Shown: positions 39,636 to 49,632 of the stretch, piece after piece
Layout of the letters: every line of letters begins with the position of its first letter
How positions within the stretch are numbered: the first letter of the stretch is position 1
Assembly (NCBI RefSeq): GCF_902825155.1
Contig: NZ_CADEAG010000001.1
Coordinates: 310,001-374,000 of the forward strand
Reading direction: 5' to 3'
DNA length: 64,000 bases
Origin: Bartonella taylorii 8TBB
GTDB lineage: Bacteria > Pseudomonadota > Alphaproteobacteria > Rhizobiales > Rhizobiaceae
Translations under genes and position numbers: made by a program
The notes under the pieces: model-generated
The model's database searches: none
What the model was told of the DNA's origin: nothing
What the model saw: only the letters and a program-made list of their open reading frames with translations

Positions 39636-42101
39636 TTAAAAAACTTTATCTCCTTTGGGGCTTGGAAAAAAACATTTAACCGTTGTTCCTTGTCCCGTAC
39701 CGGTAAGGATTTCAACGTGACCACCATGGAGTTCAACAAAGCTTTTTACAAGGGAAAGCCCAAGACCTGCTCCTGCACGTCCACCATGATGTGAATGAGA
39801 AGAAAAGCGTTTGAAAATGCGATCAAGAATATCTTCTGGAATATCAGATCCCTCATTGTGGACACTAAAGACGATGTTGTCATCTTGCTCATCGACACAA
39901 AATTCAATCGTGCTTGCTTCTGCTGCGAAATTAATCGCATTACTCAGAACATTAACAAAGATTTGGTGCAAACGTGTTGCATCAGCAGAAATAACATTTA
40001 AGGAGGGAGAAATTTGCTGTAGAAGTGTAATATGGCGTCCGTTAAGGCGCTCTTCCACGCGCGCTACTGCGTGTATCATAGCATCGGCAATATTAACTGG
40101 CTTTATGTCTAGCTTCATGATACCTGCATCAAGGGTTGCAAGGTCAAGAATATCATTAACAATATTCAAAAGAGTGTCTGATTCTGAATGAATATACCCA
40201 AGATATTCCTTTTGACGTTCATTGATAGAGCCAAAAATTTGATCACCTAAAATATCAGAAAACCCTATAATATTAGTAAGAGGTGTGCGCAGTTCATAGG
40301 AAACATGTTGGACAAATTCATTACGCAAACGATCAGCACTTTCCAAGGCTTCATTTTTTTCTTGAAGAGCACGCGCAACATGGACGGTGTCCGTAACATT
40401 AACGAAAGTGAGCATCGTTTGCCCATTGGGGAGCGGGACCAATGTGTAGTCAATAATCATTTCGTTTTTGAGATCCATACGACCTGAATATGTGTCACGC
40501 TTTTCAGCAAAACCTGTAATAAATTTGGCAAACTGATTCCATTCAGTCCCCGTGCACAGAGCTGAACAATGGCCTTGTAGCTGTGTGATATGGGTACCTT
40601 CTACCAATAAATTATAGGGAAGAGACCATAATTTAGACAGAGCTGGATTCGATAAACGAAGACGCCCGTCAGTGCCAAAAACTACCACTCCTTCTGAAAG
40701 TTTATCAAGCGTTTCGCCTTGTATTTTAATAAGTGTATTATAGCGTCGTTCAAGATCAATTTTTTCTGTGAGATTTTCGTAAAGCCAAGTGACACCTCCT
40801 TGTGGATGGGGGCTGGAAATAACACGTACCGTGCGCCCATCAGGAAGATTCCATATTTGTTGATTCGATTCTGTTTGCCGATAGGCTTTAAAAAGTTCTT
40901 CTTTCCACGCGCGCCAATCAGGATGTTCCGCAAGGAGTCCTTTTTCACGCAAGTGTTCAAGAAGCAATGTATGGCTTGGTTTACTTTCTAGAAAAGAACT
41001 CTCCAACGACCATAAAATTTTAAAAGCCTGATTGCAGAATTTTAATTTTTGGTTTGTATCAAAAATGGCTACAGCTGTTGAGATTTGATCAAGTGTTTCA
41101 CAATGGCTTTGAAGAACGTGCCTCAGTTCATTAGCAAGGTTTTCATATGCGCTGTCATCACGGGCAAAAGCTGCCATTCCTTCTTCTGTTGTAATCCGTG
41201 TGAGGTAAAAACAGTGCCGTTCTCCATCAATGACTGTATGAACGTGCTCTTGAAAAATCGTTTCTATTTCATCTGTTTTGGGTTGTGTTTTTTCATTAAA
41301 AAGATCAATGACTTCATTGTTATTTTCTCTAAAGCCTGTCATTTCTTTAAAGGCGCGATTGATAAAACAAACTTTCCCCTCACAATCTCGTATCCATACA
41401 GGTTCTTGAATACGATCAAGAAGATTGCGCTGCATTCTCAGTTCGGTAAGAATTGTAGCGATATCTTTCTGTAAACGAGCATTTTCGCTCTGTTGTGTTG
41501 AAATGTCTTGAAAGCGTGCAATGGCCGCTGTTCCGGCGATTACCCCTGTAACTTGTAACAGCATATTGTTTGTGGTGGTGATGGAAAGTTCAAAAGGGTG
41601 AGAATTGTAACGCAATTGCGTTAATGCGTAGTCAAGTTCTCGGCTTGAATTTTCTTCAAGCCATAGGTTAAAATGCTGAAAGTCTTTCTGATGAATTCCT
41701 GCTTTTTGTAATAGGGGAATATTACCAACTACACGGGGTGAATCCGTTGGGTTTTCCCAAATAAGAAGGGATTGTCCTGTTTCTTCCAAAAGCCACTCAT
41801 AATATCGAAGTTTTTCAGAAAAATCTGCTTGAATTACTTTCAAAGGTTTTTGTGAAGCTTTTTTTACGCGCATAATAACTGCCATACACATAAGAAGTGA
41901 GGCACAAGAAATTCCTCCGCAGAGCGCTAAAAGAAGCCATGGACCATCTGGTAAAGTGAAGGTAGGTGGTAGATGCATTTCCAATGACAGAGCAATAGCG
42001 CATGTTGGAGAAAAAATGAAAAAAAGGCAAAAGAGATGAGTACAGATTCGGATCATTTTTTGAGCTTTTTCTTTGGGGGTAGCATCACCAAAGTTGAGCA
42101 C
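39636..42101 (-). CDS. divL: DivL-type PAS-containing sensor kinase homologue with tyrosine at the phospho-site
   Basis: The 821-residue protein has an N-terminal membrane segment or pair (residues 20-80), three or four PAS domains, then a histidine-kinase core. Its H-box reads HVSYELRTPLTN: the usual histidine is a tyrosine (residue 602, codon at 40296-40298). This is the hallmark of DivL, the CckA regulator that reads DivK phosphorylation and so steers CtrA. The ATPase has an N-box NVLSNAINFA and G-box GAGLGLSLV. The GTG at 42101 follows AAGGA by nine bases. It lies between ahcY and tsaE, as in rhizobia. CtrA-type sites at the origin fit its pathway. Confidence 0.88.
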   Translation of the reverse strand: MLNFGDATPKEKAQKMIRICTHLFCLFFIFSPTCAIALSLEMHLPPTFTLPDGPWLLLALCGGISCASLLMCMAVIMRVKKASQKPLKVIQADFSEKLRYYEWLLEETGQSLLIWENPTDSPRVVGNIPLLQKAGIHQKDFQHFNLWLEENSSRELDYALTQLRYNSHPFELSITTTNNMLLQVTGVIAGTAAIARFQDISTQQSENARLQKDIATILTELRMQRNLLDRIQEPVWIRDCEGKVCFINRAFKEMTGFRENNNEVIDLFNEKTQPKTDEIETIFQEHVHTVIDGERHCFYLTRITTEEGMAAFARDDSAYENLANELRHVLQSHCETLDQISTAVAIFDTNQKLKFCNQAFKILWSLESSFLESKPSHTLLLEHLREKGLLAEHPDWRAWKEELFKAYRQTESNQQIWNLPDGRTVRVISSPHPQGGVTWLYENLTEKIDLERRYNTLIKIQGETLDKLSEGVVVFGTDGRLRLSNPALSKLWSLPYNLLVEGTHITQLQGHCSALCTGTEWNQFAKFITGFAEKRDTYSGRMDLKNEMIIDYTLVPLPNGQTMLTFVNVTDTVHVARALQEKNEALESADRLRNEFVQHVSYELRTPLTNIIGFSDILGDQIFGSINERQKEYLGYIHSESDTLLNIVNDILDLATLDAGIMKLDIKPVNIADAMIHAVARVEERLNGRHITLLQQISPSLNVISADATRLHQIFVNVLSNAINFAAEASTIEFCVDEQDDNIVFSVHNEGSDIPEDILDRIFKRFSSHSHHGGRAGAGLGLSLVKSFVELHGGHVEILTGTGQGTTVKCFFPSPKGDKVF

Positions 42102-42140
42102 GATGCGTTTTCCTTTTTTCTTTTAACTGAGGGAAACGTT

Positions 42141-43538
42141 TTAATAACGGTAATGATTTGGTTTATAGGGTCCTTGTGGTGTAACTCCAATATAAGCGGC
42201 TTGTTCTTCTGATAAAACGCTTAATTTTATTCCTAACCGATCAAGGTGAAGACGCGCAACTTTCTCATCAAGGTGCTTTGGCAAAACAGCTACTTCATTT
42301 TTATAGTGTTCTGAACGGGTAAAGAGTTCAATTTGCGCTAGAACTTGATTGGTAAATGAGGCAGACATGACAAAAGAAGGGTGTCCGGTAGCATTACCGA
42401 GGTTAAGTAAACGCCCTTCAGAGAGCAAAATGATACGTTTCCCATCAGGAAAGGTGATCATATCAACTTGTGGCTTAATATTCGTCCATGGTAAATTTCT
42501 AAGGGCTGCTACTTGGATTTCGTTATCAAAATGGCCAATGTTTCCAAGGATGCACATATCTTTAACTTGTCGCATATGGTCTAATCGGACAATATCTTTA
42601 TTGCCCGTTGTTGTGATGATAATATCAGCACTGGAGGCAGCATCATCTAAGTTAACAACTTCATAGCCGTTCATAGCTGCTTGAAGGGCGCAGATCGGAT
42701 CGATTTCTGTTACTTTGACGCGTGCTCCAGCACCTGAAAGAGAGGCTGCTGAACCTTTACCCACATCACCATAACCACAGACAATAGCAGTCTTACCAGC
42801 TATCATAACGTCTGTTGCGCGTCGGATGCCGTCTACTAATGATTCTCTACATCCATATTTATTATCAAATTTTGATTTAGTGACACTATCATTGACGTTA
42901 ATAGCTGGGAAAGGCAAAAGCCCTTCCTTTTGCAATTGATAAAGGCGTTGTACACCCGTTGTGGTTTCTTCGCTTACACCTTTGATTGCTGCACGCTGGC
43001 GTATGAAAAATCCTGGTGTAGCATCCATACGTTTTTGGATTTGTTTGAAAAAAATCCCCTCTTCTTCTGTTTTGGGGTGAGATAGAATATTTTTATTTTC
43101 TTCTGCACGGCATCCCATCAAAATATAGTTTGTAGCATCAGATCCATCATCTAAGATAAGATTGGAGGGATTGCCATCGGGCCATTGGAAAATTGCATCT
43201 ATATAAGTCCAATATTCTTCAAGTGTTTCACCTTTAACCGCGAAAACAGGAGTACCTGTGGCTGCAATAGCCGCTGCTGCATGGTCTTGCGTGGAAAAAA
43301 TATTGCTAGAACTCCAGCGTACATCGGCACCGATCACTTTCAATGTCTCAATCAAAACAGCTGTTTGAATTGTCATGTGCAATGAACCAGAAATACGTGC
43401 TCCGCGCAAAGGTTGGCTAGAAGAAAACTCCTCACGGCAAGCCATTAAACCAGGCATTTCAGTTTCAGCAATATCAAGTTCTTTACGCCCATAGGCAGCA
43501 AGCGCGATATCTTTGACAACATAATTTGGAGTTGCCAT
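42141..43538 (-). CDS. ahcY: Adenosylhomocysteinase
   Basis: AhcY hydrolyses S-adenosylhomocysteine to adenosine and homocysteine, relieving inhibition of methyltransferases. The 465-residue protein has [15 protein letters not shown] near the start, the NAD site [15 protein letters not shown], and the family C-terminal KPNHYRY. AAAGGA precedes the ATG. It is upstream of divL by 40 bp. Normal in length. Confidence 0.97.
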   Translation of the reverse strand: MATPNYVVKDIALAAYGRKELDIAETEMPGLMACREEFSSSQPLRGARISGSLHMTIQTAVLIETLKVIGADVRWSSSNIFSTQDHAAAAIAATGTPVFAVKGETLEEYWTYIDAIFQWPDGNPSNLILDDGSDATNYILMGCRAEENKNILSHPKTEEEGIFFKQIQKRMDATPGFFIRQRAAIKGVSEETTTGVQRLYQLQKEGLLPFPAINVNDSVTKSKFDNKYGCRESLVDGIRRATDVMIAGKTAIVCGYGDVGKGSAASLSGAGARVKVTEIDPICALQAAMNGYEVVNLDDAASSADIIITTTGNKDIVRLDHMRQVKDMCILGNIGHFDNEIQVAALRNLPWTNIKPQVDMITFPDGKRIILLSEGRLLNLGNATGHPSFVMSASFTNQVLAQIELFTRSEHYKNEVAVLPKHLDEKVARLHLDRLGIKLSVLSEEQAAYIGVTPQGPYKPNHYRY

Positions 43539-44340
43539 TTTTTATTCCTTTAAAATCAGTTTTTGCAAAACGGTAGGAGAAATTAAAAAAAAATGCAAGT
43601 GAAGTGAATAGAAAGGTTTCTTTACTTAGAAATTTTTTTAAGTTTCCATAAATTTTGTACAATAAACATGCTTTACCCATTGTGCAATGATGTTATCAGC
43701 AGGCTACAAAAAGCGCTTGCAAGGTCTTCTTAAGTGAACAAAGTTTTATCGACATTCGTTCATTTTTAAACTGTGAAGAGGATAAGGCAACAAAGAAAAC
43801 AGCTACGAGATTTGGTATTTTGAAAAGAAAGAGAGACATATTAATTTTTTCAATGTAGCTATACTCTCTTTTGTGGAGTAAGAAATTAATTCAGATGTAA
43901 AAAATATATACACTCACGAAGAATAGCATGTCGTTGTGTTGCTCATTCACGTATTTATTTTAAAAAGACATATCTCATTGCCTCTGATTCTATTTTTAGT
44001 ACTACCTATAGTGGTAGAATACAAAATTCATTGGGTATCACTTCCCTTACTTATGCTTGTAAAATAACGAGCTATAGCCATTTTATATTTTTTGTCTTCC
44101 TATGTTGCGTCTGCTCTTGTTAAAGCAGTTTTATAGTGCGTATATTTAGTCTTTTCTGAGATAATTTTTATCCAAACGTCGCTTTCTCTTGTGATGTACA
44201 AGTAAGCGTTTTTTTTATGATTCAAAATGTGAGGGCTCAAAATGAGAAAATATTAACTCTCTTCGGTGTGTACATTCCACTATGGAAAACAATGAATTCC
44301 CATTATAAATCAATATATTAAATAATTATAGGCATATACG
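43539..44340. other. 802-bp spacer with a sequence shared with the 14.5-kb spacer
   Basis: No gene is recognised. Positions 44102-44114 (ATGTTGCGTCTGC) are identical to 14597-14609, with weaker similarity on both sides. A further short match is ATAACGAGCTATAGCCATT near 44068 against ATAACGACTATAGCCATT near 14874. These may be copies of an old dispersed sequence. Confidence 0.4.
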
Positions 44341-45339
44341 CTACGCTGGAAAATTTTTGGAAAATTGGCCATGTGGACGAAACCGCCAGAGATAACTAGG
44401 CAAGAGTGCAGCCATTGCTCTAGGAACAATTCCTGCTCCCTCTAAAGTGTATCCGTTTTCTATCGCTGCTTGAGAGACAACATTATCTAATTGTAGGAAA
44501 CGTATTTGATCGGCAGTTAACAATGTTGGCACTAAAGGTAATTTACCGATAATTCCCAAAAAACTTCCAATCAACAGACCGGCAGAAAGAGGCATGGGTA
44601 GAGTTGTCTTTTTGCGGTGAATAATTTTAAATATATTTTCAAGGACATTGTGGAATGTCATAATTTGTGGGCCACCAAGATCATAGATTTTTCCAAAGGT
44701 AACATGTTCTTCTAAAGCGCGTACAACAAATTCCGCGATGTCACCTACATACACGGGTTGCAATTTACTTTGTCCACCACCAAAAAGGGGCATGATTGGT
44801 AAAAAACGTGATAAGTCTGCTAAGGTGTTAAAGAAACAATCCTCTGGTCCAAAGATAACGGATGGGCGCATAATAATCGCTTGAGGATGCTTATTTTGAA
44901 CGATTTGTTCACCCGCAAATTTGACGCGTGCATAAAGGCATGAAGCATGTTGATCGGCTACAAGTGCTGACATGTAAATAAGTGGAATACCGGCTTCTGC
45001 TGCTAATTCAGAAACATTTTGCGTACCTTCAGTTTGTGTTTTTTGAAAGTTTGACTGATTTGCTTGCGCTAAGCTACCAGGAAGAAATACTGCACCATCT
45101 GCTCCAAACAATGCACGTGCAACAGAGGCGCGATGCTTGATATCGGTTTTAAGCATTTGGGTTTGTCCCACTTCTCCTATTTGGAGCATGTAATAAGCTT
45201 TTTGCGGACAACGAACAGCAATGCGAACGCGATAACCCCGCTTGGTTAAAGTTTCAACAACATGCCGCCCTACAAAGCCAGAGCCGCCGAAAACAGTAAT
45301 AAGTTTAGGATGTTGATAAAGTGCAAAATCAAGTTGCAT
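44341..45339 (-). CDS. Complex I NDUFA9-like extended SDR protein
   Basis: This 332-residue protein has the NAD(P)-binding motif TVFGGSGFVGRHVVETL at residue 15 and the family segments RPSVIFGPEDCFFN and PVYVGDIAEFV. Alphaproteobacterial homologues resemble the NDUFA9 assembly subunit of respiratory complex I; whether it is bound to complex I here is unknown. A conserved YxxxK pair is not obvious, which fits a non-catalytic or nucleotide-binding role. It stands apart from the nuo genes, which are not in the window. Confidence 0.8.
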   Translation of the reverse strand: MQLDFALYQHPKLITVFGGSGFVGRHVVETLTKRGYRVRIAVRCPQKAYYMLQIGEVGQTQMLKTDIKHRASVARALFGADGAVFLPGSLAQANQSNFQKTQTEGTQNVSELAAEAGIPLIYMSALVADQHASCLYARVKFAGEQIVQNKHPQAIIMRPSVIFGPEDCFFNTLADLSRFLPIMPLFGGGQSKLQPVYVGDIAEFVVRALEEHVTFGKIYDLGGPQIMTFHNVLENIFKIIHRKKTTLPMPLSAGLLIGSFLGIIGKLPLVPTLLTADQIRFLQLDNVVSQAAIENGYTLEGAGIVPRAMAALLPSYLWRFRPHGQFSKNFPA

Positions 45340-45382
45340 GATTAAAAGGTCAATCTTTCAAAGCTCTATGTATAATCAATTC

Positions 45383-46702
45383 CTAACATGGTGGTGTTTT
45401 GTTGTCACGTAAAATATCGCCTGCAAGGTAAAGGGAACCACCAATAAGGACAATTGCATCTTTATGCTCTGAGTTGATTTTATGTAAGGCATCTTGTAGA
45501 TGATCTTGTGGGGTAGCAAAGAGCCCTACTTTCCGTGCGGATTCAGCTAAAATCGTTGGACAAATACTAGCGTTGTTGTCAGTTAACGGGATCGTATAGA
45601 CTTTATCTACGAGTTTTGCTAGAGGACGGAAATAACCGACAGCATCTTTAGTATTGAGCATACCAGCAATCATAATGAGAGGACGGTTTGATTTTTTTCT
45701 CCATTGAATAAACTCTGCCGCAACAACTTTTCCAGCAGCGGGATTATGACCACCATCTAACCATAAATCAATACTAGGAGACAGCTGATCAACCAAGTTT
45801 CCATGGGTGAGATGTTGCATCCGTGCTGGCCAGTAAATATTTTGCAAAGCATAATTTATTGATTGTTCTGAAAGTTGAAAACCTGCTTGATAAACTGCTT
45901 CAAGAGAGGCTCCGGCATTAGCAATTTGGTGAGCTCCAATAAGGTTAGGAAGTGGAAGATCCATAAGACCTTGACTATTTTGAAAGACCATATGCCCATA
46001 TTCTGTATAGCTTTGATAATCTTGATCAAACAGGGAATAAGGTGCTTTATTTTTATCCGCAAGGGTTGTTAAAAGTGAAAAGGTTTCATCATGATCTTGC
46101 TTACCGATAACCACTGGAACAGCTGGTTTGATAATTCCCCCTTTTTGAAAAGCAATTTGTGCAATTGTGTTTCCAAGAAAAGCCTCATGATCATAGTCAA
46201 TGGGCATAATAAGGGATACAGCTGGCTTGTTAATCACATTTGTAGCATCAAAACGTCCTCCTAATCCAACTTCTAGAATCACTACATCAGCTGGATGTGT
46301 GCTAAATAACATAAAGGCAGCTGCTGTAAAAATTTCAAAAACAGTGATCGGGTTGTCACGATTCACTTTTATGATTTCATGAATTGTTTCAGCCAATTTG
46401 TTCTCTGTGACAAATTGTCCGCCTCCTATTTGACCTAGCCGACAACGTTCATTCCAGTTCACCAAATGAGGTGAACTATAGACATGAACGCGGTAGCCTG
46501 CGCTTTCCAAAAGAGCACGACAAATCGCTGAAGCAGATCCTTTGCCATTTGTGCCAGCAATGTGAATAACAGGCGCAAGCTTTAAATGTGGATTGCCAAG
46601 ACGTTCTAAAAGGTGAAGAATACGTTCTAAAGAAAGATCAAACTTTTTTGGATAGTTTTTCAGTAAATCATCTACCACCCTTTGCACTTGGCTTTTTTCC
46701 AT
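45383..46702 (-). CDS. folC: Dihydrofolate synthase/folylpolyglutamate synthase
   Basis: FolC adds glutamate to dihydropteroate and folates. The 439-residue protein has the P-loop HIAGTNGKGSASA (about 48) and VGLGGRFDATN, and the C-terminal ligase domain with DGGHNPAA. It starts five bases after accD ends, the conserved accD-folC pair. In several rhizobia this pair is followed by trxA-addA-addB; here those genes lie about 8 kb away with others between. Confidence 0.95.
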   Translation of the reverse strand: MEKSQVQRVVDDLLKNYPKKFDLSLERILHLLERLGNPHLKLAPVIHIAGTNGKGSASAICRALLESAGYRVHVYSSPHLVNWNERCRLGQIGGGQFVTENKLAETIHEIIKVNRDNPITVFEIFTAAAFMLFSTHPADVVILEVGLGGRFDATNVINKPAVSLIMPIDYDHEAFLGNTIAQIAFQKGGIIKPAVPVVIGKQDHDETFSLLTTLADKNKAPYSLFDQDYQSYTEYGHMVFQNSQGLMDLPLPNLIGAHQIANAGASLEAVYQAGFQLSEQSINYALQNIYWPARMQHLTHGNLVDQLSPSIDLWLDGGHNPAAGKVVAAEFIQWRKKSNRPLIMIAGMLNTKDAVGYFRPLAKLVDKVYTIPLTDNNASICPTILAESARKVGLFATPQDHLQDALHKINSEHKDAIVLIGGSLYLAGDILRDNKTPPC

Positions 46703-46706
46703 ACAC

Positions 46707-47627
46707 TTAAGCTGCTTTTGTTGTAGAAACCGATGTTTGAGAATTTGTTGGCGATGGATTGGAAGGGTTAACAGTGGCAGGATATTTCATCATCAAGCGT
46801 AGAAGGCGTGCAATGGTCGCTTTCATTTTTAAGCGCGATACAACCATATCAACCATGCCATGTTCGAGCAGATATTCACTGCTTTGAAAACCTTCTGGTA
46901 AGGTTTCACGTATGGTTTGTTGAATGACACGTGGTCCCGCAAAACCAATCATAGCACCGGGTTCGGCAATGTGAACATCACCAAGCATGGCATAAGAAGC
47001 AGTAACACCACCGGTGGTTGGATTGGTAAGAACCACAATATAGGGGAGTTTTGCTTCTTTCATCATTTCGATAGCTACGGTTGTACGAGGCATTTGCATC
47101 AATGAAAGTGTTCCTTCTTGCATGCGTGCACCGCCAGAAGCAGCAAAAAGAACTAAAGGGCGTTTTTCAGCAATGGCGGTATCAAAAGCTTTTATGATAG
47201 CTTCCCCTGAAGCCATACCAAGAGAGCCACCCATAAAGGCGAAGTCTTGAACGGTAGCTATAATCGGTAAACCCTCTATGGTTCCTCGTGCACTTAAAAT
47301 ATTGTCATCAACACCAAGTTTAGAACGATAATCTTTTAACCGGTCAATATAGCGTTTTTCATCGCGAAACTTTAAAGGGTCTGTTACAACTTTTGGATTT
47401 TCAAGAGGCGTATAAACGCCATCATCAAAAAAATGTATGAGACGATTTTTAGCGCTGATGCGCATATGATAGCCAGAAATAGGAACCACATATTGATTCA
47501 TCTCCAGATCTTTATGGAAGACCATCTCACCACTCGTGGGATCTTTAATCCATAGATTATCTGGAATTTCACGACGCCCCAATATAGAGTTAATTTTAGG
47601 ACGAACATAATTTGTAATCCAGTTCAT
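46707..47627 (-). CDS. accD: Acetyl-CoA carboxylase carboxyltransferase beta subunit
   Basis: AccD pairs with AccA to transfer CO2 from biotin to acetyl-CoA in fatty-acid synthesis. The 306-residue protein contains [12 protein letters not shown] and [15 protein letters not shown] of the carboxyltransferase fold. The N-terminal zinc-ribbon region reads [17 protein letters not shown] and then [12 protein letters not shown]: the four cysteines of the E. coli zinc site are all absent. The rest of the fold is intact, so loss of zinc is probably a lineage trait. Stop and folC start are five bases apart. Confidence 0.94.
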   Translation of the reverse strand: MNWITNYVRPKINSILGRREIPDNLWIKDPTSGEMVFHKDLEMNQYVVPISGYHMRISAKNRLIHFFDDGVYTPLENPKVVTDPLKFRDEKRYIDRLKDYRSKLGVDDNILSARGTIEGLPIIATVQDFAFMGGSLGMASGEAIIKAFDTAIAEKRPLVLFAASGGARMQEGTLSLMQMPRTTVAIEMMKEAKLPYIVVLTNPTTGGVTASYAMLGDVHIAEPGAMIGFAGPRVIQQTIRETLPEGFQSSEYLLEHGMVDMVVSRLKMKATIARLLRLMMKYPATVNPSNPSPTNSQTSVSTTKAA

Positions 47628-48199
47628 CTTTATAGCCTCTCTTTAAATATTATAAACTCTCTGCATAATTTAAAAGAATATAGGACTCAAAATAGTCAGA
47701 CTTGCTTCGCTGGATGTATAAACAAGCCCATTTAATACTTTTACGTGTATACGTATAGCTCTAACTTCATTGTCTTTTAATTTTTTGTCTTTCCAAGATC
47801 ATAAAAATCCTTCCCCTTAAAAGTGTTCCTTACAATAAACCTCTCAGCAATTTTGATTTTTAATAACTGACGTTTTTTGTTTTTTTTGCTTTGATATAAA
47901 AACCTACTCCTTATGCCGGTTGGCAAACTCCTTATTTGCTTCTGATAAAACACATATTCAATTAACCATTAACACCAACAGCTGTACAGCAAAGAGGACT
48001 TATAATGTAACATCAATAAGACTATAATAGTCCAAAAAACAATGGACATGGTCGCATTATGTTAACGAAATGCCAGCATCAGAGCAAGATTTTTTAAAAG
48101 ATTTTCTTAATGAGAGAAATGAAAGCAGTCATTTAAGGCACAAAATTTGTTTTAACTTCTTTTTTCTCATGAGTTTTGTTGGATTTTAAGTAAGTGCCA
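47628..48199. other. 572-bp spacer, nothing firm
   Basis: AT-rich DNA upstream of accD. A 39-codon plus-strand frame at 48070-48189 lacks a ribosome binding site and is not called. No repeats or hairpins of note. The promoter for accD-folC should lie near 47640-47700 but no clear box can be named. Confidence 0.4.
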
Positions 48200-48919
48200 T
48201 TATTTTTGCGTAACACGCGCGGGAGTCTTTTGGGAAAGCATCTTGTGTAAGTGTGTCATAAAAGCAGCTGCGAAAAGCGGCGTTGCTAAATTAAGAATAG
48301 GAATTGAAACAAAAAGCGCTATCAACAACCCTGCACAAAAAACCGTTGTGTAATGGGTGTGTAAAAAAGCGTGCGCTTCTTGTTCGGATCGAAAACGGTA
48401 TGCTGCAAACACGAAGTATTCACGGCCAAGTAAGTAGCCATTAATAATATAAAAGGCGATCAAATTGATACCTGGCACAAAAAACAAAAGAAAAGCGATT
48501 CCATTACCCAAAAGACTTAAAAAAACAAATTTCAAGGAGAGAATGAGAGAACGCCCAAACGGCAGAGCATGTCCAACAGGATCGTTTGGATAATCTTCTT
48601 TTTCAATAATTTCAGCAGCAGAATCAATAAAAAAACCACCAATCATAGCGGTGATTGGGGCGATAAAAAAAGCCATCAGCAAAGCTAAACCAAGATTAAA
48701 AACGATTAGCATGCCAAATCCCAACCATCCTGCCCAACTAGGTAACCCAGGAAGAAAATCAGCAATCCAAGGCCAAAAGTAGGATATGAAAAGTTGGCGC
48801 GCACAAAGCCATAGAATAATGAGCACAACAACAGTAATTCCCAAAGCTTTCAATATCATAGTGCGATATTGTGGGGTAAGAAGACGTTGTAGGGCGCGAT
48901 AAGCAGCAGTAAAAATCAT
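48200..48919 (-). CDS. EI24/CysZ-like inner-membrane protein
   Basis: This 239-residue protein has four to six hydrophobic segments and the family features PITAMIGGFFIDSAAEIIE and FFVPGINLIAFYIINGYLLGREYFVFAAYRF given here only in part: GGFFIDSAAEI (about 93) and NGYLLGREYF (about 158). The EI24 family includes CysZ, the sulfate permease of enteric bacteria; no cys gene is nearby, so transport of sulfate is only a possibility. It ends near a spacer and is monocistronic. Confidence 0.8.
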   Translation of the reverse strand: MIFTAAYRALQRLLTPQYRTMILKALGITVVVLIILWLCARQLFISYFWPWIADFLPGLPSWAGWLGFGMLIVFNLGLALLMAFFIAPITAMIGGFFIDSAAEIIEKEDYPNDPVGHALPFGRSLILSLKFVFLSLLGNGIAFLLFFVPGINLIAFYIINGYLLGREYFVFAAYRFRSEQEAHAFLHTHYTTVFCAGLLIALFVSIPILNLATPLFAAAFMTHLHKMLSQKTPARVTQK

Positions 48920-49632
48920 AACAACTAAGTAAGTAATAAAAAAGTGAAAACAAGAGAGAGATTGGAAAGTACTTTACATATGCACTTATTTTATAAATCG
49001 TATAATTTTGTTGATTAAGGAGAAACTGTCAAAAGATGGTATTTTTTACCTCTAGTATCGTAAAGCAAGTGCTAGGGAACGGTTTCTTTCAGTACGGTGG
49101 TAAGACATATTCATGTATATTTTAAAACGCAATATTATTTATGCCTGAGTTCAATTTTTGTACCAACTAAGTATAAAAGTAGCATAAAATATTCAGGTTG
49201 GGAGTTATACATAGAATTTATGAAGCCAATCACATAAGTGGTCGTAAGCAGAAACTACCTGAGAAAACCCAACCTAATAACAGGTTGGTAGTGGCTAGGA
49301 ATCTTCGTCCTTTAGAGCTGGGAGGAGGTTAGCATTGTAGGAAACCACGATAGGATTTTTCTGCAAAGCTCATAAAAATGAATAGCATACACGGGTTGCG
49401 ATAAAAGAAACTAATCTAGCTATTTTACAAATAAACTGAAATACATAAGGATTTTCATCTCTTGCGAGAGAAAGAGATTGCGAAGTTGGCCGTTCTCTCA
49501 GTGAGAATCATACGTACAAATACTTTTATGTGATGTGGTAAGTGAGTTTCATTTTTGTTTTGTGTTGCACTTTTTAAGTATTTGATGGTTTGATGTTTGA
49601 AAAATTCTTATTTGAAATAAGGTTACGTTTGT
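48920..49632. other. 713-bp spacer carrying an IS200/IS605-like end
   Basis: The spacer separates the EI24 protein from coaBC, both leftward. Between about 49236 and 49334 it holds a transposon-end-like structure described separately. The remainder is AT-rich with no intact frame. No transposase could be recognised. Confidence 0.5.
49236..49336 (+). mobile_element. Remnant of an IS200/IS605-family right end (TnpB guide-RNA scaffold-like)
   Basis: The sequence has a 7-bp stem CCAACCT/AGGTTGG (49269-49288). It is followed by GGCTAGGAATC, CTTTAG and GGGAGGAGGTTAG (49293-49333). In tnpB-bearing IS605 elements the 3' end of the scaffold (omega) RNA has the pattern GAATC, stem, CTTTAG or TTCAG, stem, GAGG. 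The pattern here is complete but its inner stem is mispaired, so it looks decayed. No TnpA or TnpB remnant was recognised upstream. It could also be a chance likeness. Confidence 0.5.

Noticed and set aside
48070-48189. 39-codon plus-strand frame (MPASEQDF start)
   Set aside because: No Shine-Dalgarno sequence, no family likeness and a Phe-rich end; likely chance.
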